Origin: Microbacterium trichothecenolyticum
Lineage (GTDB): Bacteria; Actinomycetota; Actinomycetes; Actinomycetales; Microbacteriaceae
Length of the DNA stretch: 64,000 bases
Assembly: GCF_000956465.1 (NCBI RefSeq)
Contig: NZ_JYJA01000039.1
Location: 1 to 64,000, forward strand
Reading direction: 5' to 3'
Position 1 is the first letter of the stretch, and the number at the start of each line of letters is the position of its first letter. This document shows, piece by piece, positions 46,525 to 55,666 of this stretch. A program made the position numbers and the translations under genes. The notes under the pieces were generated by a model, which searched no databases, was not told the DNA's origin, and worked only from the letters and a program-made list of their open reading frames with translations.

Positions 46525-47493
46525 ATGACCATCGATCAGGATCTGCTCGACTGGCTGCTCGACTCCGACCCGGCGCTGCGCTGGCAGGTGGAGCGCGATC
46601 TCGCCGGGGCTCCGCCCGATGTCTGGGAGGCGACGCGTGCGCTCGTGGCGACCGAGGGATTCGGCGCGCGACTGCTCGCAGAGCAGGATGCCGACGGCCA
46701 GTGGGCCGGAGGGGCGTTCTTCCCCTCGGGTTTCTTCGGCAGTGCCGAACAGGACGAGCCTGGTCAGCCGTGGGTGGCGACGACCTGGGTGCTGAAGGAT
46801 CTCCGCGAGTGGGGCGTCGACGCGACGGTGCTCGACGGCACCGCCGGCAAGCTCGCCGCCAACAGCCGGTGGGAGTACGAGGACCTGCCGTACTGGGGTG
46901 GCGAGGTCGACGTCTGCATCAACTCGTACACGCTGGCGAGCGGCGCCTGGCTCGGGGCCGACGTCTCGCGGCTGGTCGCCTGGTTCCCCGAGCATCGTCT
47001 TGCGGACGGCGGCTGGAACTGCGAGGCGGAGGAGGGCGACTCGGTGCGCTCCTCGTTCCACTCGACGCTCAACGCGGCGCGAGGAATCCTCGCGTACGAG
47101 CGGATCACGGGTGACACGAGCATGCGGGCCGCCCGCCACGGCGGCGAGGAGTACCTCCTGTCGCGCCACCTGATGAACCGTGCGACGACCGGTGAAGTCG
47201 TCGGCCCGTTCGTCACGCGCTTCGTGTACCCCAACCGGCACCGCTACAGCGCGCTGGTCGCGCTCGATCATTTCCGCGATGTCGCGCTGGTCGAAGGCAC
47301 GCCGCCCGACCCACGGCTCACGGACGCGGTCGACGCCGTGCGCGCCGCCCGACAGCCTGACGGCACCTGGCTGCAGACCACGCCGCTGCCCGGTCGCACC
47401 TGGTTCGACGTCGACGTCGCCGAGGGCGAGCCGTCGAAGTGGCTCACGCTGATCGGCACACGGGTGCTGGATTGGTGGGATGCCTCGTCCTGA
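46525..47493 (+). CDS. Squalene-cyclase-like (alpha/alpha barrel) protein
   Basis: 322 residues with repeated helix pairs and QW-like motifs (EQDADGQWAGG, LADGGWNCEAE, RQPDGTWLQTT), as in terpene cyclase and prenyltransferase toroids. The DxDD motif of true squalene-hopene cyclases is not visible, the protein is half their length and there is no membrane anchor, so cyclase activity is doubtful. Similar stand-alone proteins are common in Actinobacteria with unknown function. ATG 46525, divergent from the PBP gene with about 100 bases between. Confidence 0.8.
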   Translation: MTIDQDLLDWLLDSDPALRWQVERDLAGAPPDVWEATRALVATEGFGARLLAEQDADGQWAGGAFFPSGFFGSAEQDEPGQPWVATTWVLKDLREWGVDATVLDGTAGKLAANSRWEYEDLPYWGGEVDVCINSYTLASGAWLGADVSRLVAWFPEHRLADGGWNCEAEEGDSVRSSFHSTLNAARGILAYERITGDTSMRAARHGGEEYLLSRHLMNRATTGEVVGPFVTRFVYPNRHRYSALVALDHFRDVALVEGTPPDPRLTDAVDAVRAARQPDGTWLQTTPLPGRTWFDVDVAEGEPSKWLTLIGTRVLDWWDASS

Positions 47494-47554
47494 CGCGCCT
47501 TCCGCTTTCGGCGAACTTCCGCCGCAGCACCCGTGACGGGTCGACACTGGTCTC

Positions 47555-48478
47555 GTGGATGACCAGGATGCGCTCGACGCCTACTCCTCGACGGTCATGC
47601 GCGTCGCTCAGATCGTGCTGCCGTCCGTCGCCGCGGTGAGCGTGCGCACGCGGCAGGGTGCGGGAGCGGGCAGCGCGTCGGTCATCACCTCGGAGGGGCA
47701 CCTGCTCACCAGCGCGCATGTCGTCGAGGGCGCGATCGGCGTGGAGGTCGCGTTTCCGGACGGCACGGTGGCGGCAGCATCCGTCATCGGCGCCGATCCG
47801 CTGTCGGACCTCGCCGTGCTGCGCGCGGACGTCGACACCCCGCCGCCGCTGACGATGGGAGATGCCTCGAAACTCGGTGTCGGGCAGCTCGTCGTAGCGC
47901 TCGGCAACCCTCGGGGGTTCTCGGGCAGCGTGACCGCGGGGATCGTGTCCGCGCTCGGCCGTTCGCTCCCGACGCGGTCGGGGCGGGTGATCGACGAAGT
48001 GATCCAGACGGACGCGGCCCTCAACCCCGGCAACAGCGGGGGCGCGCTCGCCGACAGTGCCGGCCGTCTGGTGGGGGTGAACACCGCTGTCGCCGGGGTG
48101 GGACTCGGACTGGCCGTGCCTATCAATGCCACGACTCGCGAGATCATCGACACCCTGCGGGCGTCGGGGCGCGTGCGGCGTGCCTGGCTCGGCATCGCCG
48201 GTTCGACGGTGCCGCTCGGCCCGGACGTCGCGGCCAAGGTCGGATCGAGGGTCGGGATGCAGGTGATCTCGGTGGTGCCCGAAAGCCCGGCCGCCGTCGC
48301 CGGCGCCCGGGTCGGCGACATCGTGCTGTCGCTCGATGGCGTCACGATCGCCGACCCGACGGCGCTGCAGCGGCGCATGGTCGAGGGTGCGATCGGCCGC
48401 CGCATGGAGATGACCGTCTGGCGCAACGGCGCTCTGGTCGACGTCGTGGTGCTGCCGCAGGAACTCCTGCTGCGCTGA
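47555..48478 (+). CDS. HtrA-like trypsin protease with PDZ domain, no signal peptide
   Basis: 307 residues. The catalytic triad is complete: His in LLTSAHVVEG, Asp in DPLSDLAVLR, Ser in LNPGNSGGAL. A PDZ domain (about 215-300, GMQVISVVPESPAAVAGARVGDIVLSLDG) follows. The family normally has an N-terminal membrane anchor or signal peptide; here the start is DDQDALDAYSSTVM and no hydrophobic segment is present upstream in frame. GTG start 47555. It is therefore predicted cytoplasmic. Confidence 0.9.
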   Translation: MDDQDALDAYSSTVMRVAQIVLPSVAAVSVRTRQGAGAGSASVITSEGHLLTSAHVVEGAIGVEVAFPDGTVAAASVIGADPLSDLAVLRADVDTPPPLTMGDASKLGVGQLVVALGNPRGFSGSVTAGIVSALGRSLPTRSGRVIDEVIQTDAALNPGNSGGALADSAGRLVGVNTAVAGVGLGLAVPINATTREIIDTLRASGRVRRAWLGIAGSTVPLGPDVAAKVGSRVGMQVISVVPESPAAVAGARVGDIVLSLDGVTIADPTALQRRMVEGAIGRRMEMTVWRNGALVDVVVLPQELLLR

Positions 48479-48536
48479 CGGTGCGCTGACCGTGCGCGGA
48501 TCTACTCTGTGACTGTCGCCGAAGGAAGGAGTCGCC

Positions 48537-49004
48537 GTGTCGACGTATGACGAACACTTCTCTCACGTCCATGTTCCGGGCCCGGGTGAGTCGAGCATCC
48601 CCGAGCTCGAAGTCGACGAGACGATCCCGCCGCGCCCCGAGGAAGAGGTCGCCGACGTCGCCAGGGCGGAGCCCGATGTCGAGGACCACAGTCGGCATCG
48701 GAACATCGTCCGGGTATGGCGGGGAGTGATCCGCACGGAGGACCGCGACGAGTACGTCGACTATGTCGAGCGGACGGGAATCGAGGAGTACCGTGCGCTC
48801 CCCGGAAATCGGGACGCGTGGACCCTGACGCGCGACCTCGCCGACGGCCTCACTGAGATCTTGACGGTCTCGCGATGGGACAGTCTGGAAAGCATCCGGG
48901 GATTCGCGGGCGACGACGTCGACAGGGCGGTGTACTACGCGGAGGACGACCGGTTCCTCGTGGAGAGGGACGACACCGTACGCCACTACGTGCAGCGCAG
49001 CTGA
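48537..49004 (+). CDS. Antibiotic-biosynthesis-monooxygenase-like (dimeric alpha/beta barrel) protein
   Basis: 155 residues, GTG start with AAGGAAGG. The first 50 residues are acidic and probably unstructured (PELEVDETIPPRPEEEVAD). The rest is an ABM-like ferredoxin fold: IVRVWRGVIRTEDRDEYVDY, LTEILTVSRWDSLESIRGF, DVDRAVYYAEDDRFLVERDD. Such domains can be cofactor-free oxygenases or heme/stress proteins; no function can be given. Same direction as the HtrA-like gene, 58 bases apart. Confidence 0.8.
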   Translation: MSTYDEHFSHVHVPGPGESSIPELEVDETIPPRPEEEVADVARAEPDVEDHSRHRNIVRVWRGVIRTEDRDEYVDYVERTGIEEYRALPGNRDAWTLTRDLADGLTEILTVSRWDSLESIRGFAGDDVDRAVYYAEDDRFLVERDDTVRHYVQRS

Positions 49005-49046
49005 ACTCCGCCGGTCCGACGCCCGGGCGCCGGTTGCTCCCGGAAT

Positions 49047-49910
49047 TCAGGCTCGAAGGGTCTCGACGGCGAAGGCGGCGATGCGATCCGCGCCGAAGTG
49101 GTCGTCTGCGGTGATGGTCACGACCGCGTCGCCCGCGAAGATGAGCAGCTGGCCGTAGGCGCCGTGAAGGCGCCACGCCTCGCCAGGGCCGCGCCAGCCC
49201 GCGAGCGCGTAGCCGTCGTAACCCGGATTCTCGCCGGAGACCACCCAGTCGGAATGCATCGCGTCGATCCACTCCGGTGACACGAGGTGCCGTCCCTCCC
49301 AGTGGCCGCGATCGCGGATGAGTCGCCCGACGCGGGCCAGCTCCTCCGTGCGCAGGGGGAGGCCGCCGCCCGCGACGATGCGACCGTTCGGGCAGCGCTC
49401 CCACTCGACGTCGTCGATGCCGAGCGGCGCGAACAGGCGCGGGTCGAGGTAGTCGCCGACATCGCCGACTCGCTCCGCGAGCACGCGCATCGCCGTGTAT
49501 GTGCTGGCGTTCGAGTACTGGAACACCCTCCCGCGGGAGGGGCGCCTGAGAAACTCCGCGGCGAGGTCGGGCCAGTCGGTCATCATCGTCTCGGACCAGG
49601 GCAGATCGATGCCGCTCGTCATCGTCAGCAGATGGCGGAGGGTGACACCGTCGACGCCCTCGCCGAGATCAGCAACGGGGAGGTATGTCGCCACCGGAGC
49701 GTCGAGCGAGATCAGCCCCTCGTCTGCGGCGATGCCCGCGGCGAGCACGCAGACGCCCTTCGCGGCGGAGTGGATGTCTTCGCGCACATCCGCGGTCCAG
49801 CGGTGCTCGGCGACGTCGTCACCGACGAGGACATGCAGGCCATGGGCCCGGAACCCCGAGGCATCCGTCTCGAGCACGATGCGGTCGGAGACGGACTGGG
49901 CGCGAGTCAC
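49047..49910 (-). CDS. Serine hydrolase of the beta-lactamase (class C-like) family
   Basis: 287 residues, GTG 49910 preceded by GGAGCC. The SxxK motif is Ser-Ala-Ala-Lys in IHSAAKGVCVLA, and YSN (FQYSNASTY) is the second motif. The third is replaced by HGAYGQ near the C-terminus, as in esterase and peptidase members. There is no signal peptide, so a cytoplasmic esterase or peptidase is likelier than a secreted beta-lactamase. It lies 67 bases downstream of arr, perhaps in the same transcript. Confidence 0.88.
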   Translation of the reverse strand: MTRAQSVSDRIVLETDASGFRAHGLHVLVGDDVAEHRWTADVREDIHSAAKGVCVLAAGIAADEGLISLDAPVATYLPVADLGEGVDGVTLRHLLTMTSGIDLPWSETMMTDWPDLAAEFLRRPSRGRVFQYSNASTYTAMRVLAERVGDVGDYLDPRLFAPLGIDDVEWERCPNGRIVAGGGLPLRTEELARVGRLIRDRGHWEGRHLVSPEWIDAMHSDWVVSGENPGYDGYALAGWRGPGEAWRLHGAYGQLLIFAGDAVVTITADDHFGADRIAAFAVETLRA

Positions 49911-49977
49911 GGCTCCAGTCTGCCTGCCGTCGGGTGGCTCGGGTGTCAGGTGCGCAGCGGTGTGACGATCGGGCTCG

Positions 49978-50394
49978 TCAGTTGATGATCTCGCCACGCT
50001 CGTCGGCCCGGAGTTCGGCGAGCCGCTCCTGCCACTGCGCGAGCGCTTCGGGGGTCTGGCGAGTCCAGTCGGTCACCTCGCCGACGATCCTGAGCGGATC
50101 GCGGCTGCGATAGGAGCGCGTGGGATTGCCGGGGAACTTCTTGTCGGTCACGTTCGGGTCGTCCTCGAACGGACCCGTCGGCTCGACAGCGTACACACGG
50201 GGCGCGGCGGCTCCGGGGGCGAGCTCGGCGGCGAGGCCCGCGCCGTCGCGCAACGCGGTGAAGTAGATGTGGTTCATCACGACCTCCGGCCGGTAGTTCG
50301 ATCGGAAACCGGCGCTGAGAAGGTCGCCCTCCCGCAGATCGGCCTTCGTGCCGTGGTAGAACGGCCCTTCGTCGCGCACCTCGCTCACGGCCAC
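49978..50394 (-). CDS. arr: Rifamycin ADP-ribosyltransferase
   Basis: 138 residues, standard Arr length. Arr inactivates rifamycins by ADP-ribosylating the ansa-bridge hydroxyl using NAD+. Residues typical of the family are visible: His in FYHGTKADL, Tyr in HIYFTALRDG and Asp in EDDPNVTDKKFPGNPTRSYR. GTG start. It lies 32 bases downstream of the Lrp-like gene, and no rifamycin-associated element is seen in that short gap. Together with HelR this gives two rifamycin defence genes in 10 kb. Confidence 0.95.
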   Translation of the reverse strand: MAVSEVRDEGPFYHGTKADLREGDLLSAGFRSNYRPEVVMNHIYFTALRDGAGLAAELAPGAAAPRVYAVEPTGPFEDDPNVTDKKFPGNPTRSYRSRDPLRIVGEVTDWTRQTPEALAQWQERLAELRADERGEIIN

Positions 50395-50426
50395 AGCCTA
50401 GGCGCCCGGCATCCGCGCCCGGCCGA

Positions 50427-51422
50427 TCACGTGGCGACCGGCCCCGCGAACCCCGTCGCGCGCGTGTCGGCGCCCACCGTCTGATTCATGTGCTTCGCGA
50501 TGCGCAGCACCACGGCGCGGTCGCCGATGCGTGCGCCCCGCAGCGCTGACTCCAGTGCCACCTCGAATCGGTTCACGTCGGCGAGGCGGCGGAGCCACAC
50601 GGCGAGGATGAGGTTGTACCGACTGGCGGCGGTGAAGGCCAGCCGCACCTCGGGGACGGAGGTGATGGCAGGCCGCGCCGCTTCGAGCAGTTGCGCGGGG
50701 GCCTCGACGAAGTACCAGGCGTAGATGGGCCACCCCGACGCCGCACGCGCCATGTCCGTGCGGAAGCGAAGGCTGCCGCGCGCACGCAGCGTGGCCAGCG
50801 CGTCGGCGACGCGCTGGGGCGCGAAGCCGCTGCGCTCCGCGATCGTCGCGACCGGCACGCGTCCGTCGGCCCAGACCTCGCGCTCGATCGCCGCGCGCAG
50901 GTCGTCGGGTACGCGCTGCGCGGCGCGCGGCCGCGGCGGACGCGGCGGACGCACATGCTGCGCTTCGGCGGGATCGAGCGCGCGCAGGCGCCAGCTGCCG
51001 CCGTCGATCAGCGTCTCGTTGGCCAAGTGCGTGCGGACGGACCGCACACCGTCGAGTCGTCCGAGCCGGTGCAGCGCGTAGTCCGACAGCCCTGAGATGT
51101 CGGGCGCGAACACCAGCGCCATGAGGTCGCGTGAGCCCGACGTCACGTCGAGCACGTACACGGCGGGGTCTCGCTGGAGCTCCTGGACCACGGCATCCAA
51201 CCTCGCCCGCTCGCAGTCGATCTCCATCAAGGACAGCTGGCCGTCGGTCGAGTGGCCCGTGACCCAGGCGATGCCCTCTTCCCGCAGGCGCGTCCAGCGA
51301 CGAGCGAGGGTGCTGGCATCGACGCCGATGACGGGCGCGAGCTCGTTCCAGCTCGCGCGCGGCTCGATCTGCAGCGCGTGCACGAGCCGGCGGTCGATGG
51401 TGTCGAGCGAGATCTCCTGCAT
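50427..51422 (-). CDS. Double-module Lrp/AsnC regulator
   Basis: 331 residues, twice the usual Lrp length. The first module has an AsnC HTH (DTIDRRLVHALQIEPRASWN, GVDASTLARRWTRLREEGI) and a RAM-type effector domain. After a Pro/Arg linker (RPPRPPRPRAA) a second HTH (VPVATIAERSGFAPQRVADAL) and effector domain follow. ATG 51422 sits behind AGGGAGGG. It is divergent from the M20/DUF3100/serine dehydratase operon, so it probably controls that operon in response to an amino acid. Confidence 0.9.
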   Translation of the reverse strand: MQEISLDTIDRRLVHALQIEPRASWNELAPVIGVDASTLARRWTRLREEGIAWVTGHSTDGQLSLMEIDCERARLDAVVQELQRDPAVYVLDVTSGSRDLMALVFAPDISGLSDYALHRLGRLDGVRSVRTHLANETLIDGGSWRLRALDPAEAQHVRPPRPPRPRAAQRVPDDLRAAIEREVWADGRVPVATIAERSGFAPQRVADALATLRARGSLRFRTDMARAASGWPIYAWYFVEAPAQLLEAARPAITSVPEVRLAFTAASRYNLILAVWLRRLADVNRFEVALESALRGARIGDRAVVLRIAKHMNQTVGADTRATGFAGPVAT

Positions 51423-51482
51423 CCGGACCCTCCCTGGAACCGATCCCCGAATCAAGTGTCCCGCAAGAGGCTCTCGCTTTCC

Positions 51483-51537
51483 GCAGATATCGCGCATCGT
51501 CACGGAGTCGAAACATGCGAACGCGCACGATATCCGC
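51483..51537. promoter_or_regulatory. Imperfect inverted repeat in the lrp-M20 intergenic region
   Basis: GCAGATATCG (51483-51492) and CGATATCCGC (51528-51537) match in inverted orientation at 9 of 10 positions, with 35 bases between. They lie between divergent genes and could be Lrp-type binding sites. Confidence 0.45.
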
Positions 51538-51565
51538 AACGTTCGCAACGACGAGAGGACACCTC

Positions 51566-52795
51566 GTGAGCCTGACCACCACCGATGCCGTGACCGTCAC
51601 GGAGTTGAAGGACCGCGCCGCCCTGGGCGTCGACGCCCGTCGCGACGAGCTCATCGGCCTGAGCCACGCCATCCACGAGAATCCCGAGCTCTCGTGGGAG
51701 GAGCATGACGCCGCTGCACTGGTTGCGCGCACTCTCCAGGACGCCGGTTTCGAGGTCGAGGTCGGCGCCTACGGCGTCGAGACGGCGATCGAAGCGGTGT
51801 ACGGCACCGGCGATCTCACGGTCGCGATCTGCGCCGAATACGACGCGCTGCCCGGTATCGGGCACGGCTGTGGGCACAACGTCATCGCGGCGTCAGGGGT
51901 GGGCGCCGCGCTCGCGCTGGCACCGCTCGCGGACGACGCCGGCCTGCGGATCAAGCTGCTGGGCACTCCCGCGGAAGAGCACGGTGGCGGCAAAGTCGCC
52001 ATGCTCCTCGAGGGTGCGTGGGAGGACGTCGACTTCTCGCTCATGGTGCACGGCATGACGGGTCGGGACATCTCGGCGACAAGCTTCCGCTCCACGGCGG
52101 TCGACCGTTTCGAGGTGGTGTTCCACGGCCGCACTGCGCACGCCGCCGGCATGCCGGAGCAAGGCCTCAATGCCGGCTCGGCTGCAGCGATCGCCCAGAC
52201 CTCGATCGCGTTCCTCCGCCAGCATCTGCCGAAGGAGACGAACCTCAACGCGTTCGTCTCGCTCGGCGGCGAGGCGACGAACATCATCCCCGACCGCGCC
52301 GTCGTGCAGGTCGAGCTGCGCGCCTACGACATCGACATGTGGCGCGACATGAAGGGGCGCGTGCTCGCGTGCTTCGAGGGCGCCGCGATCGCGACGGGAT
52401 GCCGCTGGGAATGGGCTCCGACCGAGCACCCGTACGCCCCCATGAAGCACGATCCCGCCCTCGGTCAACTGTGGGACGCCAACCTCCTGGCCCGTGGACG
52501 TACGATCGCGCCCGCCCCGCTCGGGGGCGGATCCACCGACATGGGCAACGTGTCGCAGGTCGTTCCGGCCATCCACCCGACCATCGCCTTCCTCGGGCAG
52601 TCGGGCCCCGCCCACAATCCCGAGTTCACCGCCGCTGCGGCCACGCCCGCAGCCGACGAGGCCGTCATCGACGCCGCCACGATCCTCGCGTGGACGGTGC
52701 TCGATGTCGCCCTGGACGACGCCCTGCGCGCCGACCTGCTCCACCGCACCGCCGAACGCCCCGCCGGGGCGACTCGGATCACGCTCGAGGCCTGA
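51566..52795 (+). CDS. M20 family amidohydrolase (AbgB/IAA-amino-acid hydrolase type)
   Basis: 409 residues; GTG 51566 behind GAGAGGA (51553-51559). Metal-binding segments are GHGCGHNVIA, GTPAEEHGGGK and the His in MVHGMTG; HGRTAHAAGMPEQGLNA is the dimerisation region signature. This M20 branch cleaves N-acyl amino acids or aminobenzoyl-glutamate-like amides. It is the first gene of an operon ending in L-serine dehydratase, so the amide bond cleaved may release serine. Cytoplasmic. Confidence 0.92.
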   Translation: MSLTTTDAVTVTELKDRAALGVDARRDELIGLSHAIHENPELSWEEHDAAALVARTLQDAGFEVEVGAYGVETAIEAVYGTGDLTVAICAEYDALPGIGHGCGHNVIAASGVGAALALAPLADDAGLRIKLLGTPAEEHGGGKVAMLLEGAWEDVDFSLMVHGMTGRDISATSFRSTAVDRFEVVFHGRTAHAAGMPEQGLNAGSAAAIAQTSIAFLRQHLPKETNLNAFVSLGGEATNIIPDRAVVQVELRAYDIDMWRDMKGRVLACFEGAAIATGCRWEWAPTEHPYAPMKHDPALGQLWDANLLARGRTIAPAPLGGGSTDMGNVSQVVPAIHPTIAFLGQSGPAHNPEFTAAAATPAADEAVIDAATILAWTVLDVALDDALRADLLHRTAERPAGATRITLEA

Positions 52796-52845
52796 CCGAT
52801 CCCGCTCGCCGGGGCCGCGAAGCCTTCCCACCTGGAGAACCCGAA

Positions 52846-54243
52846 ATGACCGCTCACACCCGCACAGGCGATGTCGCCTCCACCGGAACATCGTCGAGTC
52901 CGATCGCGAACGCGGCGTCCGCAGTCGCCGTCGGCTTCCGCAGTCCCCGGCTGTGGATCCTCATCGGACTCATCGTCGCCATCTCAGCCGGCGCACAGGC
53001 GATCGGCCCGATCGTCATCCCGCTCGGCATCGCCTCGGTGACGCTGCTGCCGATGATCTGGGGCATCACGGCCGGCGCCATCGTCTCCGGTCAGCGCCTC
53101 AAGCCGCTTCCGATCGACCTGCAGCAGGCCGCCACGGTCATCATGGGCGTCGCGGTGCTCTTCCTCTGCGCCCGCCTGTCATTCACGATCGGGCCCAACA
53201 TCCCGATGCTCCTGCAGGCGGGTCCCGCTCTGCTGCTGCAGGAGGTCGGCCACCTGTTCGGCACCATCGCACTGGCCCTTCCGCTCGCCGTGCTCCTGCG
53301 TATGGGCCCGGCGACCGTCGGCGCGACCTTCTCGATCGACCGCGAGGGCTCGTTCGCGATGGTGAGCGAGCGCTACGGCTCCGACTCGCCGCAGTATCGG
53401 GGCGTGCTGTCGATGTATGTCTTCGGCACGATCTTCGGCGCCGTCATCGTGAGCCTCATCGCCTCGCTGGCCGCGTCGCTCGGGATCTTCGACCCGCTCG
53501 CGCTCGCGATGGGCGCCGGTGTCGGTTCGGGGTCGATGATGGCGGCCGCCGCGTCGGTGATCGTCTCCGCGCACCCCGACATGCAGGACCAGGTGCTCGC
53601 GCTCGCCGCCACGTCGAACCTCATCACGGGTGTGCTCGGTGTGTACATCGGCGTCTGGATCTCGCTGCCGCTGGCCGACCGCTTCTACAAGCTCCTCACG
53701 CGCAACAAGGACGCGACCCTTCCCGGCCGGCGCCCGAAGGCCACCGGTGCGATGCCGACCTCGGCGGTGAAGACCGTCGAGGAGACGGTGCTCGAAAAGC
53801 CCACCGTCACGGTCCCACTGTGGGTGTCGTTGCTCATCATCGGCTTCGCCGGGCTCGTCGTCGCGGCGATCGCCGCCAAGGGGTTCTCGTGGGACATGGT
53901 GATCGCCTACGTCGTGATGGGAGCGCTCGTCGCGGGTGGCATCGCTGTGGCCAAGGTCACCCGCGGCAAGGTTCCCGCGATCATCGTCGTCATGACGATC
54001 GGAGCGTTCCTCACGTCGCCGGTCTCGCCGGTCGCCGGCTGGTTCACGACAGTGTCGAACACGATCGACTTCCTGTCCCTGATCACCGTGATGCTCACGA
54101 TCGCCGGTCTGAGCCTGGGCAAGGACCTTCCGATGCTCAAGAGCATCGGCTGGAAGATCATCCCGGTCGGGACCGTCGCGATCGCGGCATCCTTCCTTCT
54201 GTCGGCCGTCGTCGCCGAGTTCGCCCTGGGACTGTGGGGCTGA
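52846..54243 (+). CDS. DUF3100 family membrane protein, probable transporter
   Basis: 465 residues with about eleven transmembrane helices in two halves separated by a hydrophilic loop (residues about 285-325). GQRLKPLPIDLQQAA and GAGVGSGSMMAAAASV are conserved-looking DUF3100 segments. The family has no described function. The position between an amidohydrolase and a serine dehydratase, with stop/start overlap to the latter (TGATG), suggests it imports the amide substrate or exports a product. ATG 52846 behind CTGGAGAA. Confidence 0.85.
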   Translation: MTAHTRTGDVASTGTSSSPIANAASAVAVGFRSPRLWILIGLIVAISAGAQAIGPIVIPLGIASVTLLPMIWGITAGAIVSGQRLKPLPIDLQQAATVIMGVAVLFLCARLSFTIGPNIPMLLQAGPALLLQEVGHLFGTIALALPLAVLLRMGPATVGATFSIDREGSFAMVSERYGSDSPQYRGVLSMYVFGTIFGAVIVSLIASLAASLGIFDPLALAMGAGVGSGSMMAAAASVIVSAHPDMQDQVLALAATSNLITGVLGVYIGVWISLPLADRFYKLLTRNKDATLPGRRPKATGAMPTSAVKTVEETVLEKPTVTVPLWVSLLIIGFAGLVVAAIAAKGFSWDMVIAYVVMGALVAGGIAVAKVTRGKVPAIIVVMTIGAFLTSPVSPVAGWFTTVSNTIDFLSLITVMLTIAGLSLGKDLPMLKSIGWKIIPVGTVAIAASFLLSAVVAEFALGLWG

Positions 54244-55634
54244 TGACGCGCACCGCCGTCGGGGTCGAGCGCGGGGTGTACACCTCCGCGCTCGACCTCT
54301 TCTCGATCGGCATCGGTCCGTCGAGCTCCCACACTGTCGGACCGATGCGGGCGGCCGCCGATTTCCGGACGCGGCTGGCCGATGCCGGCGTCCTGGCGGA
54401 CGTCGTGCGGTTCGGCTGCCGGCTGCACGGCTCGCTCGCCGCAACCGGGGTCGGACACGGGACGCCGGATGCCGTCATCGCCGGGCTTCGCGGACTCCGG
54501 CCCGAGACGGTCGATCCCGAGGCCGTGCACGGAGGGTGGGCGCTGCTGGAGTCGGGGGTGTCCCTCGACATCGCGGGAGTCCCGTTCGTGCGCGACGACC
54601 TCGTGTTCGCTTCGCGCGAGCGCCCGCACGGACACCCGAACTCGATGCTGCTGACAGCCGAGCTCACGGCAGGGGGCGGGGTCGTCGAGGAGTCGTACCT
54701 GTCGGTCGGCGGCGGGTTCATCCGCAGGCTGGGCGACGAGGGCGACGGTGGCGACGGCGCCGACGCCGGGTCGCGGCCCGAGACGCCCGCCGTCGCCGGC
54801 TTCCAGACGATGCGCGAGCTCCTCGACCTCGCCCGCGGACGCACCATCGCCGACATCGCCTGGCAGACCGAGGCGTCCATCCATGGTGCCGCGGCTGCGC
54901 GGGCTGGCCTGGACGCGATCTGGGCCGCGATGCGGGCGTGCGTCGAGAACGGTCTACAGGCGGACGGCATCCTGCCGGGAGGGCTCCGGGTGCCTCGGCG
55001 CGCCGCCGCCGCCTGGCGGCAGCTCGCCGAGCGGGGAGGACCGCGGGATGCCGCCGAGGCGGTGTCCGTCTACGCCCTCGCGGTCAACGAGGAGAACGCC
55101 GCCGGCGGGAGGGTCGTGACCGCGCCCACGAACGGCGCTGCCGGCGTGCTGCCGGCGGTCCTGTATCAGGCCGCCGCTGCGGACGGCTTCGATCCGGACC
55201 GCATCCGCACGTTCCTGCTGACGGCGACCGCGATCGGCTCGATCATCAAGGCGAACGCCTCGATCTCGGGCGCCGAGGCGGGCTGTCAGGCCGAGGTGGG
55301 GAGCGCGTGCGCGATGGCCGCCGCGGGCCTGACCGCCGTGCGCGGCGGCACGCCCGAACAGATCGAGAACGCCGCCGAGATCGCCATCGAGCACCACCTG
55401 GGCCTCACCTGCGACCCCGTGTCGGGCTTGGTGCAGATCCCGTGCATCGAGCGCAACGCGGTGGCCGCATCGACGGCGATGACCGCGAGCCGGCTCGCCC
55501 TGCTGGGCGACGGCAGCCACATCGTGGATCTCGACACCGCGATCGAGACCATGCGCCAGACCGGCGCCGACATGTCGTCGCGCTACAAGGAGACCAGCGC
55601 CGCCGGCCTCGCCGTCAACGTCGTGGAGTGCTGA
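54243..55634 (+). CDS. sdaA: L-serine ammonia-lyase (iron-sulfur)
   Basis: 463 residues, single-chain type with beta and alpha parts fused. [17 protein letters not shown] is the N-terminal signature. The [4Fe-4S] cysteines lie in [16 protein letters not shown] and [14 protein letters not shown]; the last Cys is at the C-terminus (VNVVEC), as in SdaA where it can reach the cluster. It converts L-serine to pyruvate and ammonia. ATG overlaps the DUF3100 stop by one base, so it is tightly coupled. A Gly/Asp-rich insert ([12 protein letters not shown]) lies near residue 170. Confidence 0.95.
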   Translation: MTRTAVGVERGVYTSALDLFSIGIGPSSSHTVGPMRAAADFRTRLADAGVLADVVRFGCRLHGSLAATGVGHGTPDAVIAGLRGLRPETVDPEAVHGGWALLESGVSLDIAGVPFVRDDLVFASRERPHGHPNSMLLTAELTAGGGVVEESYLSVGGGFIRRLGDEGDGGDGADAGSRPETPAVAGFQTMRELLDLARGRTIADIAWQTEASIHGAAAARAGLDAIWAAMRACVENGLQADGILPGGLRVPRRAAAAWRQLAERGGPRDAAEAVSVYALAVNEENAAGGRVVTAPTNGAAGVLPAVLYQAAAADGFDPDRIRTFLLTATAIGSIIKANASISGAEAGCQAEVGSACAMAAAGLTAVRGGTPEQIENAAEIAIEHHLGLTCDPVSGLVQIPCIERNAVAASTAMTASRLALLGDGSHIVDLDTAIETMRQTGADMSSRYKETSAAGLAVNVVEC

Positions 55635-55635
55635 C

Positions 55636-55666
55636 CGGTTCCGGGAAGGGGCCCGTCACGGAACCG
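55636..55666. terminator. Hairpin between convergent sdaA and lipoprotein genes
   Basis: CGGTTCCG (55636-55643) and CGGAACCG (55659-55666) form an 8-bp stem. The right arm lies over the last codons of the lipoprotein gene, so it can serve both strands. Confidence 0.5.
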
